DNA of 26,343 bases from Blattamonas nauphoetae (GCA_033064195.1 JARBJD010000647.1:1-26343); one strand, 5' to 3'. Shown: positions 1 to 10,351, counted from the first letter of the stretch. A program made the numbers and translations. The notes: generated from the sequence alone by a model not told the origin.

Positions 1-1861
1 TCATCTGCATCGATGGGAGGACAGCAATGATTGAGATCTCATCCGGATTGTTTGAGATTCGGGATGTTGATGTTGTGATTGAATCGATTGTTCCATCATT
101 CGTTCTTCTGTCGGCGATTGATTCGACGATCATTCTTCGAGATGGATCGATTGTTGGCGTGAAAACTCGGAACGACTCGAACTCTGATGAATTACGCTGT
201 GAATGGGGAACAGGAGCTCTTCGTCTGTCGAACGACGAACGTCACCGACACAGTTCTGTCTCATCTTCGTCAAGGCGCAATCAACGTGAAAGGAGGATCT
301 CGAAGTTGTCTCTTCAACCTTCTTTGACAACTCGCCCGCCGTCCCAGCCTTCCCATCGACTCGACAGAACATTCGGTGCTCAGAAAGGAGAGATTGAGTT
401 GGGAGTCTGAATGGAGGAGACGGGACAGTGGGATTCCTTCAGCTTGGATCTCAGCGACAGATTGCGTTGTTGGTGGAGCTACTTTACAACAAGCCTCGTC
501 TCATTTCATCCCAACCCTCTCTTCCACGTCCACGTCCTCCTTCAACAAGAAGGACAAAACAGTCACTCTCGAAATGATCGGAACGACGCTGATTCCTTGC
601 TCACTGATGCTGGAGGTGTATGAGAAGAAGAGTGATGGAAAGAAGGACTGGCCAAACTATTTCCACTCACTCAGGATTCAACAGGTCATTTCAACGACAC
701 AACAATAGTCATTTCTCTTCCTCTCCCTCACTCTCATCGTTCGATACATCATTGGAATGGCGTGGACGTCTGGTATTTGGGGAAGGTGACATTTCAACGA
801 CGTCATTTTGATTCAAGAGAACTCGTCTGGTCGCATTGCTCAAGCAATGAAGGAGAACATGAAATGGTGGCTTCCTCTCGTGATCTCTCTCCATCGTGCT
901 TGTGATCGTGGTGGTTGTTGTGTTCGTGTGCTGGCGACGAAGAAGAGCTCAGAAGAATGGACAGAAGGATACTGAATTGAACGAATCTGATCCACCACAG
1001 ATGGATGACGAGAAAATGGACATTGTGACGGACAACAGAATTGGAGTGAATTCCATCCAAACATTCCCATCTTCGGAATCAAACAAAGCAACTAAAATGA
1101 ACGAACCAACACAGTCTGATGTCTTGATTGATTTTCAGAACATGGAGGAAGCGTTGCCTTGCAATGGTGATTGGAAGAAGACGGTGTTTTGCCGAAAGAT
1201 CGAACACTGTACAATGCACTTCACTCGGAGAAGAAATGGGATGTTCGAATTCGACAAGCGCAACTTCTGCTGGTTCAAGGATTGAAAAGAGTGGTGAAGA
1301 AGGACAGAGAAGCTGTGATTCTTCGGACATTGACAGCTCACAACATTTTTTCGATTCGAAGAGAATGTGTGCTTCAAACTGAACCTTGACATCACGCCTC
1401 TCCCATCTCCACTCACAAACCTCAACCTGATGATCAAAACCTGAACAAGCTCAGCAAGAGCATGAACCAACTGTGGAGACGAACGAATCGAAGCAGACGG
1501 CCACTCAGTTGGCACTGCCAGTGAACGAAGGAGTGCGTTGGTATGCACCAGAAGTGATCTCGAACAAGCAACACATCAACTCCAGCCAAGGGGCAGTTTT
1601 AGTCTTGGCCTCTTGTTGTGGGAAATGGAGACTGGTTGTGTGCCGTTCGGGGAGCATGATGCGGTGAATGCATCTCGTCAGATTGTGACCGGAGTTCAAC
1701 CGAAGCTGGAACTTGTGAAGAACAACGAGATGCGAGAACTGATCTCACAATGTCTCAACTTGGAGCCACATGACAGACCCGACTTGGACGCCGTCGAAAC
1801 AACGCTCACTTTCCTTCCTCCTCATCAATCAATCCATCTCATCACTCTGGCACAGTCTTGA
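1..1861 (+). pseudogene. Receptor-like pseudokinase gene, 5' end outside window, reading frame interrupted
   Basis: Likely a host membrane protein with an outer repeat domain, one membrane helix and an inner kinase-like domain. The first part (27-140) reads as short hydrophobic strands ending in IDSTIILRDGSI, like a beta-helix. Around 870-930 is a strongly hydrophobic stretch (IVLVIVVVVVFVCW) followed by RRRR, a classic single helix with positive inner side. The kinase-like part shows LTAHNI near 1327-1347 (catalytic loop region, but without HRD), WYAPEVIS at 1539-1562 (APE motif), a block at about 1600-1660 containing FSLGLLLWEME and PFGEHD (subdomain IX) and HDRPDLDAVE at about 1768-1797 (subdomain XI). 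No DFG is seen where expected, which points to a pseudokinase. The frame changes at least five times between 27 and 1861; that may mean gene decay, short introns or base errors. The family resembles the expanded pseudokinases of Blattamonas. The stop is at 1859-1861. Confidence 0.6.
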
Positions 1862-2352
1862 CTCTCATCACACCACTCACCTCCATCACCTCATTCACTC
1901 ACCATCATTTTCCTTCCACGTCATTTTATCTTCCTTCCGCTCTCAAAGAGCTTCAACTATTATCCATGTCAAACTCACTTTCAGTCGAAACCACGTCACA
2001 ACTGCCTTCTCAGCAGAGACAGCACATAGACACAGCCTCTCTCCATTCGTCACTAAATCCATGTGCACTTCATCACCGTCCTCATTTGAAACTTCGTTTT
2101 TCGCGTTTCTGCTGACAATCCAGTTTTGATGTCTCAATTTGGCTGAACTCATCTCACATCTCCTTCTTCATACCTGCTGCTGGCAGGAATGTCAGAACAG
2201 TCTCTTCATTCTCTCTCTTTCTGTTCTTTTGTGTGATTTGTTGTTGTTCGCATTATTTGGTTTGTCACTTCATACACATCAGTACCGATTTTTGGTTTGC
2301 TTTCTCACATCACATATTATTACTTCATTCATTGGTTGTGGAATTGGCCTGT

Positions 2353-2588
2353 TAATTGGACTGGACGGTGCCAGCGTTGGACTGGACGATTGACTTCGAT
2401 TGGACGCTCTTTTCTGATCTTGTCCATTTCATCTACATTCCACTTCTTCACTCTTTTTCACAACAAAATGAGTAGAATAATACAAGAAATGGTGAAATGG
2501 AGAGAGTTCGATTCGATATGGCGACAATCGACGATCAGCATGATCCACCCACCATTGGACGCCATTGGACGCGACTGGACGCAATTGG
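2353..2588. repeat. Clustered TGGAC(G) short repeats
   Basis: Two clusters of TGGAC, often TGGACG, occur at about 2357-2408 and 2553-2588, separated by about 145 bases. Within each cluster the copies are 5 to 17 bases apart (for example ATTGGACGCCATTGGACGCG). The pattern is an irregular minisatellite-like repeat. No function is evident. Confidence 0.6.
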
Positions 2589-2865
2589 AGTTTCTCTTGT
2601 TTTGACCTTCACACTTCACCTGCAATCGTTTGTAGTGTCATTTTTAGCTGAAAAGAGACAAGTACAATCTCTGTGTTTCACAATTCAACGAACGGAGTGG
2701 AAATTGTTTCAACAAATCGTCTCCGAAGAAGAGAAGCTGACTGTTCTTCAATGTGGTGCACAAATGCGTTAACGCTCTTCATTTCCTTGATCATTCTGAA
2801 TTTACACAACCTTTAGATGTTTTTGAAGAAGAGTTTGACATGAAGTGATGATTAAAGGTTTGAAA

Positions 2866-2932
2866 ATGATCATACCATAAAAGTGAAAGGTGTGATCCAA
2901 GGATCACACCTTTACACTAAATGATCATACCA
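2866..2932. repeat. 13-bp perfect hairpin flanked by 12-bp direct repeats
   Basis: AAAGGTGTGATCC (2886-2898) and GGATCACACCTTT (2901-2913) form a 13-bp stem with a two-base loop. The hairpin sits between two copies of ATGATCATACCA (2866-2877 and 2921-2932). Such a unit could be a small non-autonomous repeat, a footprint, or a 3' end structure for a transcript. Confidence 0.7.
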
Positions 2933-4125
2933 CTCTTCTCTCTGTGCATGAGTGACAAGGTAAAAGGCGTGTCAGTTGTCAGTCGCTTCTTTATCACTTC
3001 ACTTTGGGTCTGATCAACAACTCGTGTTTATGCAACAACGCTCAGCATCTCCAGTACGCATTATTATTGTTTTCACTCTTGGTTACACCTAAATCCATTC
3101 GTTTGTATATGATTAGATGTCTATATCCAACTCAATTATGAAGTGACTAAATTCATTCGAGACTGCAACAGGAAAGATCATATGCATGCATTCCTCTCAT
3201 TGTCACTCTCTTTCTCATCTAGTCTCTTTCAGAATCTCGAACTACTCTCTTTTATGCCATTTTTGGAATGATCACGTTTGGAACAAGCTAATCACACCAA
3301 ATGATATATTCGTGGTGACAGATGTCTTCTCTGCTGGTGACGGTCTTATTATGATTCTCGAGATGATTTCCTCGCCACATATGATTGCCATGACCATCTT
3401 AAGCTGACGTTCTGCAGAAAGCCTCAAAGACACCAAATATGTAGCATGCGACTGCTCAACCTCTAATTCATGATTTTGAGGTGATTCAAAGGCCGTTCAC
3501 AACTCGAGGAGATGCCAGAGTTTCGAAAGAAGTCACCATTCGTAGAGTTCCTCATCATCGCCCTTTCGAACGGACTCTCTCGACATTTTGCTCTTCATTC
3601 GAACCATCTCATTCGTATTGTTGGAAAGAAGAAAACTGTGTCAATATTAATGAGTGAAGGGAGAAATGGCTGTTAAACGCCAAAATGAGTTGGGATCCGC
3701 TGCTATCATCTGGCCATTTCTGATGAATGGCAAATCTCCTATGAAACCCATCATTGACACGTTTTCCCGATTGTGGGGACTGGAAGGTGGGATCTTCAAA
3801 CGCGGAAGAAGGAAGGGCGAGGAAAATTATCGGTCAACGATTGCTTGGACAGGGTTTGATGTCAATTTATGTCTCGCAGATACTGATGAATTGACAGTGC
3901 GGAACGTGTGACGAAGGTTTCTTGTTCACATTCAGCTTTGTCTCGCGATCTGACGTCAGATTCTGATGTGAGTACGATCGACGTTCCGTTGTGGTTTAGA
4001 TGACCTCCATTATTCAAATTGTGATGGCAAGGTTTTAAATGGCGTATATCGTACAGGAGCACCTCAGAATGGGGTAAAGACGCTGAGAACTCCGGTTGGG
4101 AGCTTCCCTATCACCAGGCTGTGTG

Positions 4126-4573
4126 AGTAGTATATATACCGAAAATCGATACCTATCTAGATAGCAATTAGTACGGAAATGATATCGATACCTATCTACA
4201 TCACTGATACTACGGAATCCGATTAATTATGACCAAATTAATGTTCAAAGCCATGATTTCAACTCAAAATTGGTAAATAATTAACAGTTTGAACTTTTGT
4301 CACGTCGATTTTTCAACACTTTCTTCAATATTGATTCAATTTTGATTCAATTTTTCGATGTTTTGTCATTTTGACTATCACCAATTTGGCGCTTATTTGG
4401 GAACCCGATTGACAAAAGTTTGAAATAAAATATTTGTTCGAATGACAGTGAGGGTCATCGATGAAAAGAAACCCGATCAAAATCGGTGAAGTATTCGTGG
4501 AGTCTCGCCTCAGCGAGGCTTCGAACCCGTCAGGGGACGAGTTAAAAGTTTTGGGTGTTTCATTGTGTTTAAT
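4126..4573 (-). other. Terminal non-coding region of element C
   Basis: Read on the reverse strand from 4573 down to 4126, this stretch is A+T-rich and has no recognised gene. It contains the dispersed GTCTCGC...GAGGCTTCGAACCC motif at 4502-4528 and the 15-bp direct repeats, and ends at the AGTAGT motif. It matches nothing at 24502-24687, so the two elements differ beyond the last gene. Confidence 0.45.
4145..4198. repeat. 15-bp direct repeat next to the end of element C
   Basis: ATCGATACCTATCTA occurs twice, at 4145-4159 and 4184-4198, 39 bases apart, just inside the AGTAGT end at 4126. The first copy runs into the palindrome TATCTAGATA. Subterminal repeats of this kind often bind the integrase, but that role is inferred. 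Confidence 0.65.
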
Positions 4574-4978
4574 ACTCCAATAGGAGATCAACCAGAAATT
4601 CATTGTATTCTTTGGTTGTTTTCCATTGAGTACCTCTGAAGTTTCCATTTCAACTGATTCACCTGAACTGTCTTTGAACCAGATCTTCATAATTGATTGT
4701 CGAGTAGTTAGTTCCCACTTCTTTCGTTTCGTTATTTGTTCGTTACAGAAAGCAACGTATGAATCATTCCATGCATCAGTCTGAATCCAGTCAGCATGAA
4801 TGGTGAAATTCTGAGGAATATCTTTTGAAATGATTGTGGAAACATCATCACTTTCTTCCTTCGCATGGATAAGTTTGCAGTCGAGAAAGTGGATATATTT
4901 TGATTTCTGGAATTGGTAAAATCATGTGGAAGTTGAGCAGTGTGAGAATTTTGGATTGAGTAATATCGTTTGACCAGT
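4573..4978 (-). pseudogene. Small conserved Polinton protein, element C copy (broken)
   Basis: This is the reverse-strand counterpart of the gene at 24091-24501. The shared part includes KIWFKDSSGESVEMET, which is almost identical in the two copies. It follows the capsid gene directly, as in element A, and has a T-rich box (TTTTATTTTGAAT read on the reverse strand, about 4985-5000) before it. Similarity between the two copies ends near the TTGGAGTATTA at the gene end. The function is unknown; gene order suggests a virion component. It is a fossil with about one break. Confidence 0.6.
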
Positions 4979-5005
4979 ACTTTTATTCAAAATAAAATAT
5001 CATCT

Positions 5006-6748
5006 TTAATATCCTCTCTTCACTTCTTCAGAAGCTTCTTGTAGTCGACGATCAAGAACGTATCGTACTCGTGGTTGTCCATTCTCAATCCAGAACAACA
5101 AATATGTTGCCTGATGTAAAGCCAGTATTGGTGGAGGAGGACCTTCTGGAGTTGATGTGAAATATGGATCCAGTTCTCCTTGAATCATTGGAGATCCTCT
5201 GAAGACAATATTCACTGATTCTGCTGTTGAAATACCTTCTTCGCCACCAGCAATTTCACTTCGATCTGTTGGAACCATGAATGTGAAACAAGTAGCGTCT
5301 GTGGCACCTCTTCTTCTCGGTTGTTGACGGTTTTCTCCATTGTAGAAGTACTTGATGAAGCGAGGATGACATATCGAATTCTCAAACTCTTGTGTTGCAG
5401 AACAGCCAATGAAATCACCAGTCACCATCATCATTTGATAGACCTCTGGTGAGATCGTTGACATCGGGAAATTGGGAAAGTTGGTTCCAAGCATTTCGAA
5501 TTGACCAACGTATTGAGGATTTCTGAAGACTGTACACTCATTTGGTCTTTCAGGGAATAAACACATGAGATTCATGAGATTGTTGAGTTTAATACTGATG
5601 TTTGATCTCACTCCCATGGCATTCGCTTTTGATTGAAATGATTGTGTGTCAATTCTTTCAGCTTTCAAGACGTACAGTGTCTTTGAATACGTGTTGATGA
5701 GAGTTTGTTTTGTTGCATCTGTGATTTCATATCCACAGCAAATTGAAGAGGCTTTCTCCACTGTTGAATTGAGAACAGTCGAAGTGGAAGAAATGATTCC
5801 AATATTGGCTACTGTTCCGGTTGTTTGATTTGAAAACTCATTGAATTGGTTTACTGGATTTCCTATTTGTGTAAATTCTTGAGTCACATTTGAGAATTCT
5901 CCATCTTGCAATAGTTGCATTCGAGATTGACCCACTGCATTCGGGGCCGATGTAGGACCAAGATCAGATGAATCTTGAATTGATTTTCGAATGACAGTTG
6001 ATGGTCGAATCGGACAATACACAAGTGATTCAGTTGTCACATGAAATCTCAAACGAAGATTACCAAAGATGGAATTTGGGTACTGATCAAATGTACTCAG
6101 TGGAAGGAGATTCACAAACGGAATCACCAGTGGAATTGTTCTTGTGATTGATTCTGGTAAATCTGAGCGATTCTTATGGAATGGAGCATAGTAGAATCCG
6201 CAGACACTGTGATCCATCCTCTGAACATTGTCCCAAAGACTGTAGCAATGATTCATGTTGTTTTTCTCTTCTTGTGATTTGAAAGTGTGATACAGAAATG
6301 ATTCATGGATGTGATTATTCTGGAGTGTGTTGTCAATGATGTTTCCTTGACAATCAACGAGTCACATGTCTCGAATTGCATCTGATGATGATTTGAATCC
6401 GAAGAACATTCCGTACAATCCAGCTTCTTCAATAGGTGTTGTATCCCTTGGTCGAGTCACTGGTACAGTAATTGTGAGATCAATACGTAAATGACTCTTC
6501 GAAAAGTCAGTCACATCATGACCGTCACAGGATAATGGAACTTCAATTTCGTCTCCGATTCTGCATGGCATGGGAGGATTTGTTGGATGCACTTCCTGGA
6601 TTGAAAACTTGTGCGGTTCTGAATCCCATTGTTTTGGCAGATAGGCTTTCCCTTCGGTCAAGCCATTCACAACTGGGCTCGTCTCCCAGTCTCTAGTGAG
6701 ATGTGTCTGGACCGACCCGTGTGGAAATAATGGTGGGTGGTCGATCAA
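5006..6748 (-). pseudogene. Polinton major-capsid-type protein, element C copy (broken)
   Basis: A long open stretch (5006-6256, 416 residues) and a second one upstream (6362-6748) both match the capsid gene at 22366-about 24082 of element A. Shared blocks include PMPCRIGDEIEVPL near the start, ATKQTLINTYSKTLYVLKAE in the middle, NFPNFPMSTISPEVYQMMM, and PEGPPPPILALHQATY close to the end. The protein size of about 600 residues and the gene company agree with a double jelly-roll capsid protein. The first 35 or so residues of the upstream stretch do not match element A, so the element ends inside the gene near 6660. About one or two breaks. Family assignment is by context and resemblance, not by structure. 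Confidence 0.7.
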
Positions 6749-7339
6749 AGCGTTTTATTACGATTATCGAAAAAGTTCATACGCCTCCTGGTCCTGAGTG
6801 TTGCTTCTTTCAAATAAAAAAAAAAATCACGTTCGAATGAGTTGTCACATGCTTATATGACGATAATTCAGTTCAATGAATTCCAAACAAGTTCATGATC
6901 ATGGCAACTTAGTCAGAATGAGATCACCCTCAAAGACTCCACTAAACTAAGGATGATTACCTCATTAGTGCTCCGCCTTCATTCAAATAGACGGAAACAT
7001 ACTTACTGTTGTAGAGAAGCCACTCCACTTGAAAGAAAGCAACCCTTCTAATTTCAACTAGTACCAGTGTGGATCAATCCATGAGGCGTATATGATCTCA
7101 GAAACAATCCAGCCCGAAGTTGCTCCAACTCAGCATTAATATGGGATTATTGTTTCGATAAACAGGATCATCAGTCGAACCAGCAACACCACTGCATGGC
7201 TTATCATTGCCTGATCAATGATGACAGACCGTGTCATAATCAGATTCAAGAGCATTCTCGAGCTGCACAGACACATCAGCTTCGTCTAGACGTATTGGGA
7301 CAAGGCCAAAAGATCCGCACCGTGAACTTGCCATATGAA
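6661..7339. other. Spacer between element C and element A
   Basis: No gene is recognised. The stretch starts where capsid similarity ends and stops at the AGTAGT start of element A. It holds an A-run of eleven bases near 6820 and a small open frame at about 7160-7339 on the + strand that is cut by the start of element A; its translation has no match I recognise. It could be the host site into which element A inserted, or a remnant of another repeat. Confidence 0.45.
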
Positions 7340-7474
7340 AGTAGTGGTATAAGCGAAATGGGAACCAAACTGGCATAGGTGATACTCCTAGGAGAATTGG
7401 AACGAGAAATCATTTTGAATCTCAGAGCCAATTGATTTTTTTTAATATGACTCATTCTAATTTCCATCTCACTT

Positions 7475-7513
7475 ACTACTGAAAATATTGACATTTCAGA
7501 GTAGTCAATATTT
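7475..7513. promoter_or_regulatory. Two overlapping hairpins inside the element terminus
   Basis: AAATATTGAC (7483-7492) pairs perfectly with GTCAATATTT (7504-7513) over an 11-base loop. A competing pairing joins ACTACTGAAA (7475-7484) with TTTCAGAGTAGT (7494-7505), with two unpaired bases. The two cannot form together. The copy at 24823-24861 is identical. ACTACT and AGTAGT are also the element end motif. The site could serve integrase, the replication origin or packaging; no direct evidence chooses between them. Confidence 0.6.
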
Positions 7514-7637
7514 GGCCGTAAATTCAAAATAAAGGCGAAAAACGGACCTCTTGAAAAGTGTCTTTTTGAAGCAAATTTTGAGTACTTTTAGAAAACAACG
7601 TCGATTTCTTTTTTATTCAATTTTTAATTTGTATAAA

Positions 7638-8229
7638 ATGAGCAGCGTCTTGACACCAACACAACTCCTAGGCATTCTCGAGAAAGATAATTTGAAAATG
7701 AAATCACCTCCAACTCTCAATCGACAAGGAACAACATATCTCACAGGAAGCACTTTCGAATACTATCTCGAAGAGAAACCAGATGAACCTTATCAAGTGT
7801 ACGTCAATAGTTTCGTCAAAGGATACAGACCACATCTGAATCGCCAGAAATATCTTCGACCAGCAAATTGTTGTACAAAGAGAAGCTTATTGAATCAATG
7901 AAAATGAGAATTGTGAACTCATTTCTGAATACACTCATTCAAGTACTCCAGTAACATATCGACACGAAGGAATTGAATGGATAGTGATCCCATCAAAATG
8001 GATGAAAGGATTCAGAACTCATCAGAACAAACGAAAACGATACACACAATCGTTTGTTGAAAATGAATTGAAAAAAGAGAATTGTGAACTCATTGGAACA
8101 TACACAAAGGTACTTGAGCCATTCAAATATCGCGATTTACGAACAAAGAATGAGTATTACGTTCGCTTGGACAATTGGTTGTATTTTGGAGACCGTCCTC
8201 ACTTGAGAAAGTACCACGAAAGGTCATGA
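7638..8229 (+). pseudogene. Small repeat protein with GxRPHL modules (broken)
   Basis: The start at 7638 is chosen because the box TTTTTAATTTGTATAAA ends right before this ATG. The protein is made of modules of about 55-60 residues, each with a Glu/Asn-Cys-Glu-Leu type start, a Val/Phe-x-Tyr strand, a Trp or Tyr and a closing G-x-RPHL (for example VKGYRPHL and FGDRPHL). The modules look like shortened relatives of the DNA-binding treble-clef repeats that go with homing endonucleases (DUF723 style), but they lack the zinc cysteines; this is a resemblance only. The intact relative lies at 9936-10325 and a further copy at 24985. About one break. A role in DNA binding or early regulation is inferred. 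Confidence 0.6.
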
Positions 8230-9935
8230 AAATACTGAAAATCTATTTTTGACCACAAATCACTGAAATCCAACATGAGAACCATTTCGAAAAATTCTGA
8301 AAAAAATTCTAAAATCTTGGGGACACTGTCGGTCCTCGATCAAGACAATCCTGATGAAAATCGGTTGAGAATTCGTCGAACTGCGTACCGGACTTAGGTC
8401 GAAAAAGAGACGAAAAAAGTCGATGTTCCGATTTCGCCACTATGAACACCTTTATGTCTCAAATTGTGCTCAAACACGTTCTAAAATTACGAAATTGATG
8501 TTGATAGGTGAAATTTTAGGAAAAAAGCACTTTTGAAAAAAAAGTTTGATCCGACCCCACAACATATTTTGAAAATGACAAAATTTTTAAGGAGGAGAAA
8601 GTGACGTCTCGCTCTTCTCCTACACGTCACTTTTCGCCCTCTGATGGTCTCCGTAGGTGTCAAATCGATAGTGGACAGGTATTCGCGTCATTCGGTTCTG
8701 ACGATCCTCGACACACGATCGTTTTCACAATTTTTTGTCAATTTTCATTTTACACGATTTCACGTCAACCACTTCACAATCGCACTCAAGCGACGCTTTT
8801 TTGAGAATTCTGGTTGTACATCACCTATAGTTCGCTCTGGAGGGTCGGTTTTTCGATCACACCTCTGACGTAACATTTGCACCAACATTTTGACACTATG
8901 GATTTTTTGATCCGATTTTCACTGCAAATCCTTCTTTCTCACGGTATGAGTAAGGTGTGCTCAAATTTTGAGGAGATTTTGTCGGATAGTTCTCCCATAA
9001 AGTCACTTTTTCATGTTTTCACTTCTCAACTTTTGACCGTTTTTGTCACTTCAAAACAGGCTGTAGTCCCTTTCATTTCATCACTTTTGCTCCCCATTTC
9101 ACATCTGATCTGTTCATCATTCCTCTTCATTTTGCTCAATTCACTTCCATTTTGTGGGCCGTTCTCACTTCACTAGCACATCATTTTAGTCAAGTTTTCA
9201 TCAACTTTTTCTCAAAAACAGAGTAAAAGAAAGCGAAACAACCAACAATGAAACGGGCAAGTATGAAACTGAGAGGGAAATTGACGATCGTGAAAATGAC
9301 GTGAAATGTGACACCAATAGTGAAAATGTCGCTTGTGTTCCGGTTTTTCTCTCTTAAAAACAACGAAAATGATTCAAAAATGTACGTGATATGATGAAGA
9401 TTACGGAAAAATTCCGAGATATGAAGTGAGCCGTTGAAAGTGAGATCTCTGCAGAATGTCGGAATCTTCACTTAACGGAAATTAGTGTGTTGTATTAGAG
9501 AAAAAGTTTAGTCGAAAGAAACATGAATGAAGTGGTAAAAAAGAGGAAACAACGAGGAAACGAAGTCGGAAGTGAGGTCAAAAAAGAAAACATAACTAGT
9601 GCAAAATTGGTGACAATTCAACCATAAAGAGAGAAAACAAGTCTAAAACAAGAAGAAAATGAGAGTGAAATGATGAAGAATGCATACTTTTACCGAGATC
9701 CACGACCGATCCTGAAACCCTGCATAACTCTGCAAAAGTTCGGAATCTTCAAAAAACGGAGCATACCATGATGATCCTACAGTTCCGGAGAATCCAAAAC
9801 GCGACGAATTGGAACGAAACAAGCACTCTTGAGAAATGAGTGATCGAACCCATTGATCCTCGTTTCTAGTGAAAAATCCAGAACTGAGAAAACAACGAAA
9901 GAATTTTCATTTTTGAATTTTTTAATTTGTATTAA
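8230..9935. other. Long non-coding region with a strand composition switch
   Basis: No gene is supported in these 1.7 kb. From about 8590 to 9180 the + strand is rich in C and T with many TCACTT motifs; from about 9190 to 9900 it is rich in A and G with AAGTGA and GAAATGA motifs. The turn lies near 9185-9215. The first 800 bases belong to the direct repeat. TTCGGAATCTTCA-like words followed by AACGGA occur at about 9458 and 9738. Small frames on either strand here look like chance. Confidence 0.5.
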
Positions 9936-9938
9936 ATG
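9918..9938 (+). promoter_or_regulatory. T-rich start box of the small repeat-protein gene
   Basis: TTTTTTAATTTGTATTAAATG runs directly into the start codon at 9936. It is nearly the same as the box before 7638 and before 24985, so the three related genes share one promoter variant. Confidence 0.55.
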
Positions 9939-10325
9939 AATCCAACTGCGATGTACAAGGAAAGACGTCGAGTATGTTCGGAACAAGCATTAATTGAATC
10001 AATGAGAGAAGAGAACTGTTCGCTAGTCTCTGAGTATGTCAGAAATAATGTGCCGGTGACGTACGTTCATGAGGGAGTTGAATGGAGGATAAAACCAAAG
10101 TTGTGGAATCAGGGAAACAGACCTCACTTAGCAAAACGTCGACACTACACTCAATCATTCGTCGAAAATGAACTGAAGAAATACAATTGTGAGCTCGTCG
10201 GTGAGTACACGAAAGTTCTGGTTCCATTCACATATCGAGAGATTGGCGGAAGTGAAGTGTTCAGAATTAGACTTGATGCATGGCTGACTGCTAAGAAAAA
10301 ACCCCATCTGAGAAAACAGAAATAA
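9936..10325 (+). CDS. Small repeat protein with two GxRPHL modules, looks whole
   Basis: A 129-residue basic protein with two related modules. Module one (about residues 15-68) has NCSLVSEY, VTYVHEGVEW and GNRPHL; module two (about 70-126) has NCELVGEY, VPFTYRE and KKPHLRK. The second module shares YTQSFVENELKK with the gene at 7638, so the two genes are paralogues within one element. The pattern resembles DNA-binding repeats associated with homing endonucleases, without zinc ligands. The gene lies 44 bases before the polymerase and has its own start box; its stop lies in AAATAAACAC, the same context as the polymerase stop. A function in replication or transcription control is inferred from position. 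Confidence 0.7.
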   Translation: MNPTAMYKERRRVCSEQALIESMREENCSLVSEYVRNNVPVTYVHEGVEWRIKPKLWNQGNRPHLAKRRHYTQSFVENELKKYNCELVGEYTKVLVPFTYREIGGSEVFRIRLDAWLTAKKKPHLRKQK

Positions 10326-10351
10326 ACACTCAACTTTTTTTTATTTTCGGA

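Larger units (their letters stand above)
1862..4125. other. Intergenic stretch between host gene and first Polinton fragment
   Basis: No gene is recognised here. The first 500 bases are rich in C and T, with many CTCA, CATC and TTCC runs, so open frames with hydrophobic translations here are probably composition effects. 2340-2600 has clustered TGGAC repeats and 2866-2932 a strong hairpin between direct repeats; both are listed separately. A short open frame at 3654-3911 on the + strand (85 residues, with RLWGLEGGIFKRGRRKG) has no match I recognise and may be chance. The section 3420-4125 has a less skewed base make-up and could hold decayed coding sequence. Confidence 0.5.
4126..6660 (-). 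mobile_element. Partial Polinton (element C), reverse orientation, 3' part only
   Basis: This is a fossil Polinton/Maverick piece. Its reverse strand carries a capsid gene followed by a small virion-type gene, in the same order as the genes at 22366-24501 on the + strand of element A. Clear similarity to element A covers about 4573-6660; at the inner side it stops abruptly near 6660, so the replication half of the element is absent. The outer side starts AGTAGTATATATACCGAAAA at 4126, similar to the AGTAGTGGTATAAGCGAAAT start at 7340, so 4126 is the likely true end. The copy is broken and incomplete, with a few breaks. Capsid similarity with element A is high but clearly not identical, so it is older than the split of the A and B copies or belongs to a sister lineage. 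Confidence 0.75.
7340..9036 (+). repeat. Direct repeat copy 1 (left terminal region of element A)
   Basis: Positions 7340-9036 match 24688-26343 almost base for base in the same direction; the differences are mostly short length changes. The repeat covers the AGTAGT end, the conserved hairpins, a small repeat-protein gene and 800 bases of non-coding DNA. The match runs to the window end, so the real repeat may be longer. The orientation is direct, not the inverted one expected for the two ends of one Polinton. Confidence 0.9.

Noticed and set aside
2139-2393. Hydrophobic 84-residue frame as a membrane protein
   Set aside because: It lies in a T/C-rich stretch where hydrophobic translations arise by composition, and has no start context or homologue I recognise.
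4490-4560. tRNA gene suggested by GGTTCGAAGCC on the reverse strand
   Set aside because: The expected T-arm stem does not pair and no acceptor, D or anticodon arms can be drawn.
8601-9176. Several + strand frames in the direct repeat
   Set aside because: Frames overlap each other, are not kept the same in the second copy, lack the start box and have skewed composition.
9190-9471. Reverse-strand 93-residue hydrophobic frame
   Set aside because: The region is A/G-rich on the + strand, so Phe/Leu/Ile-rich reverse frames are expected by chance; no start box precedes it.
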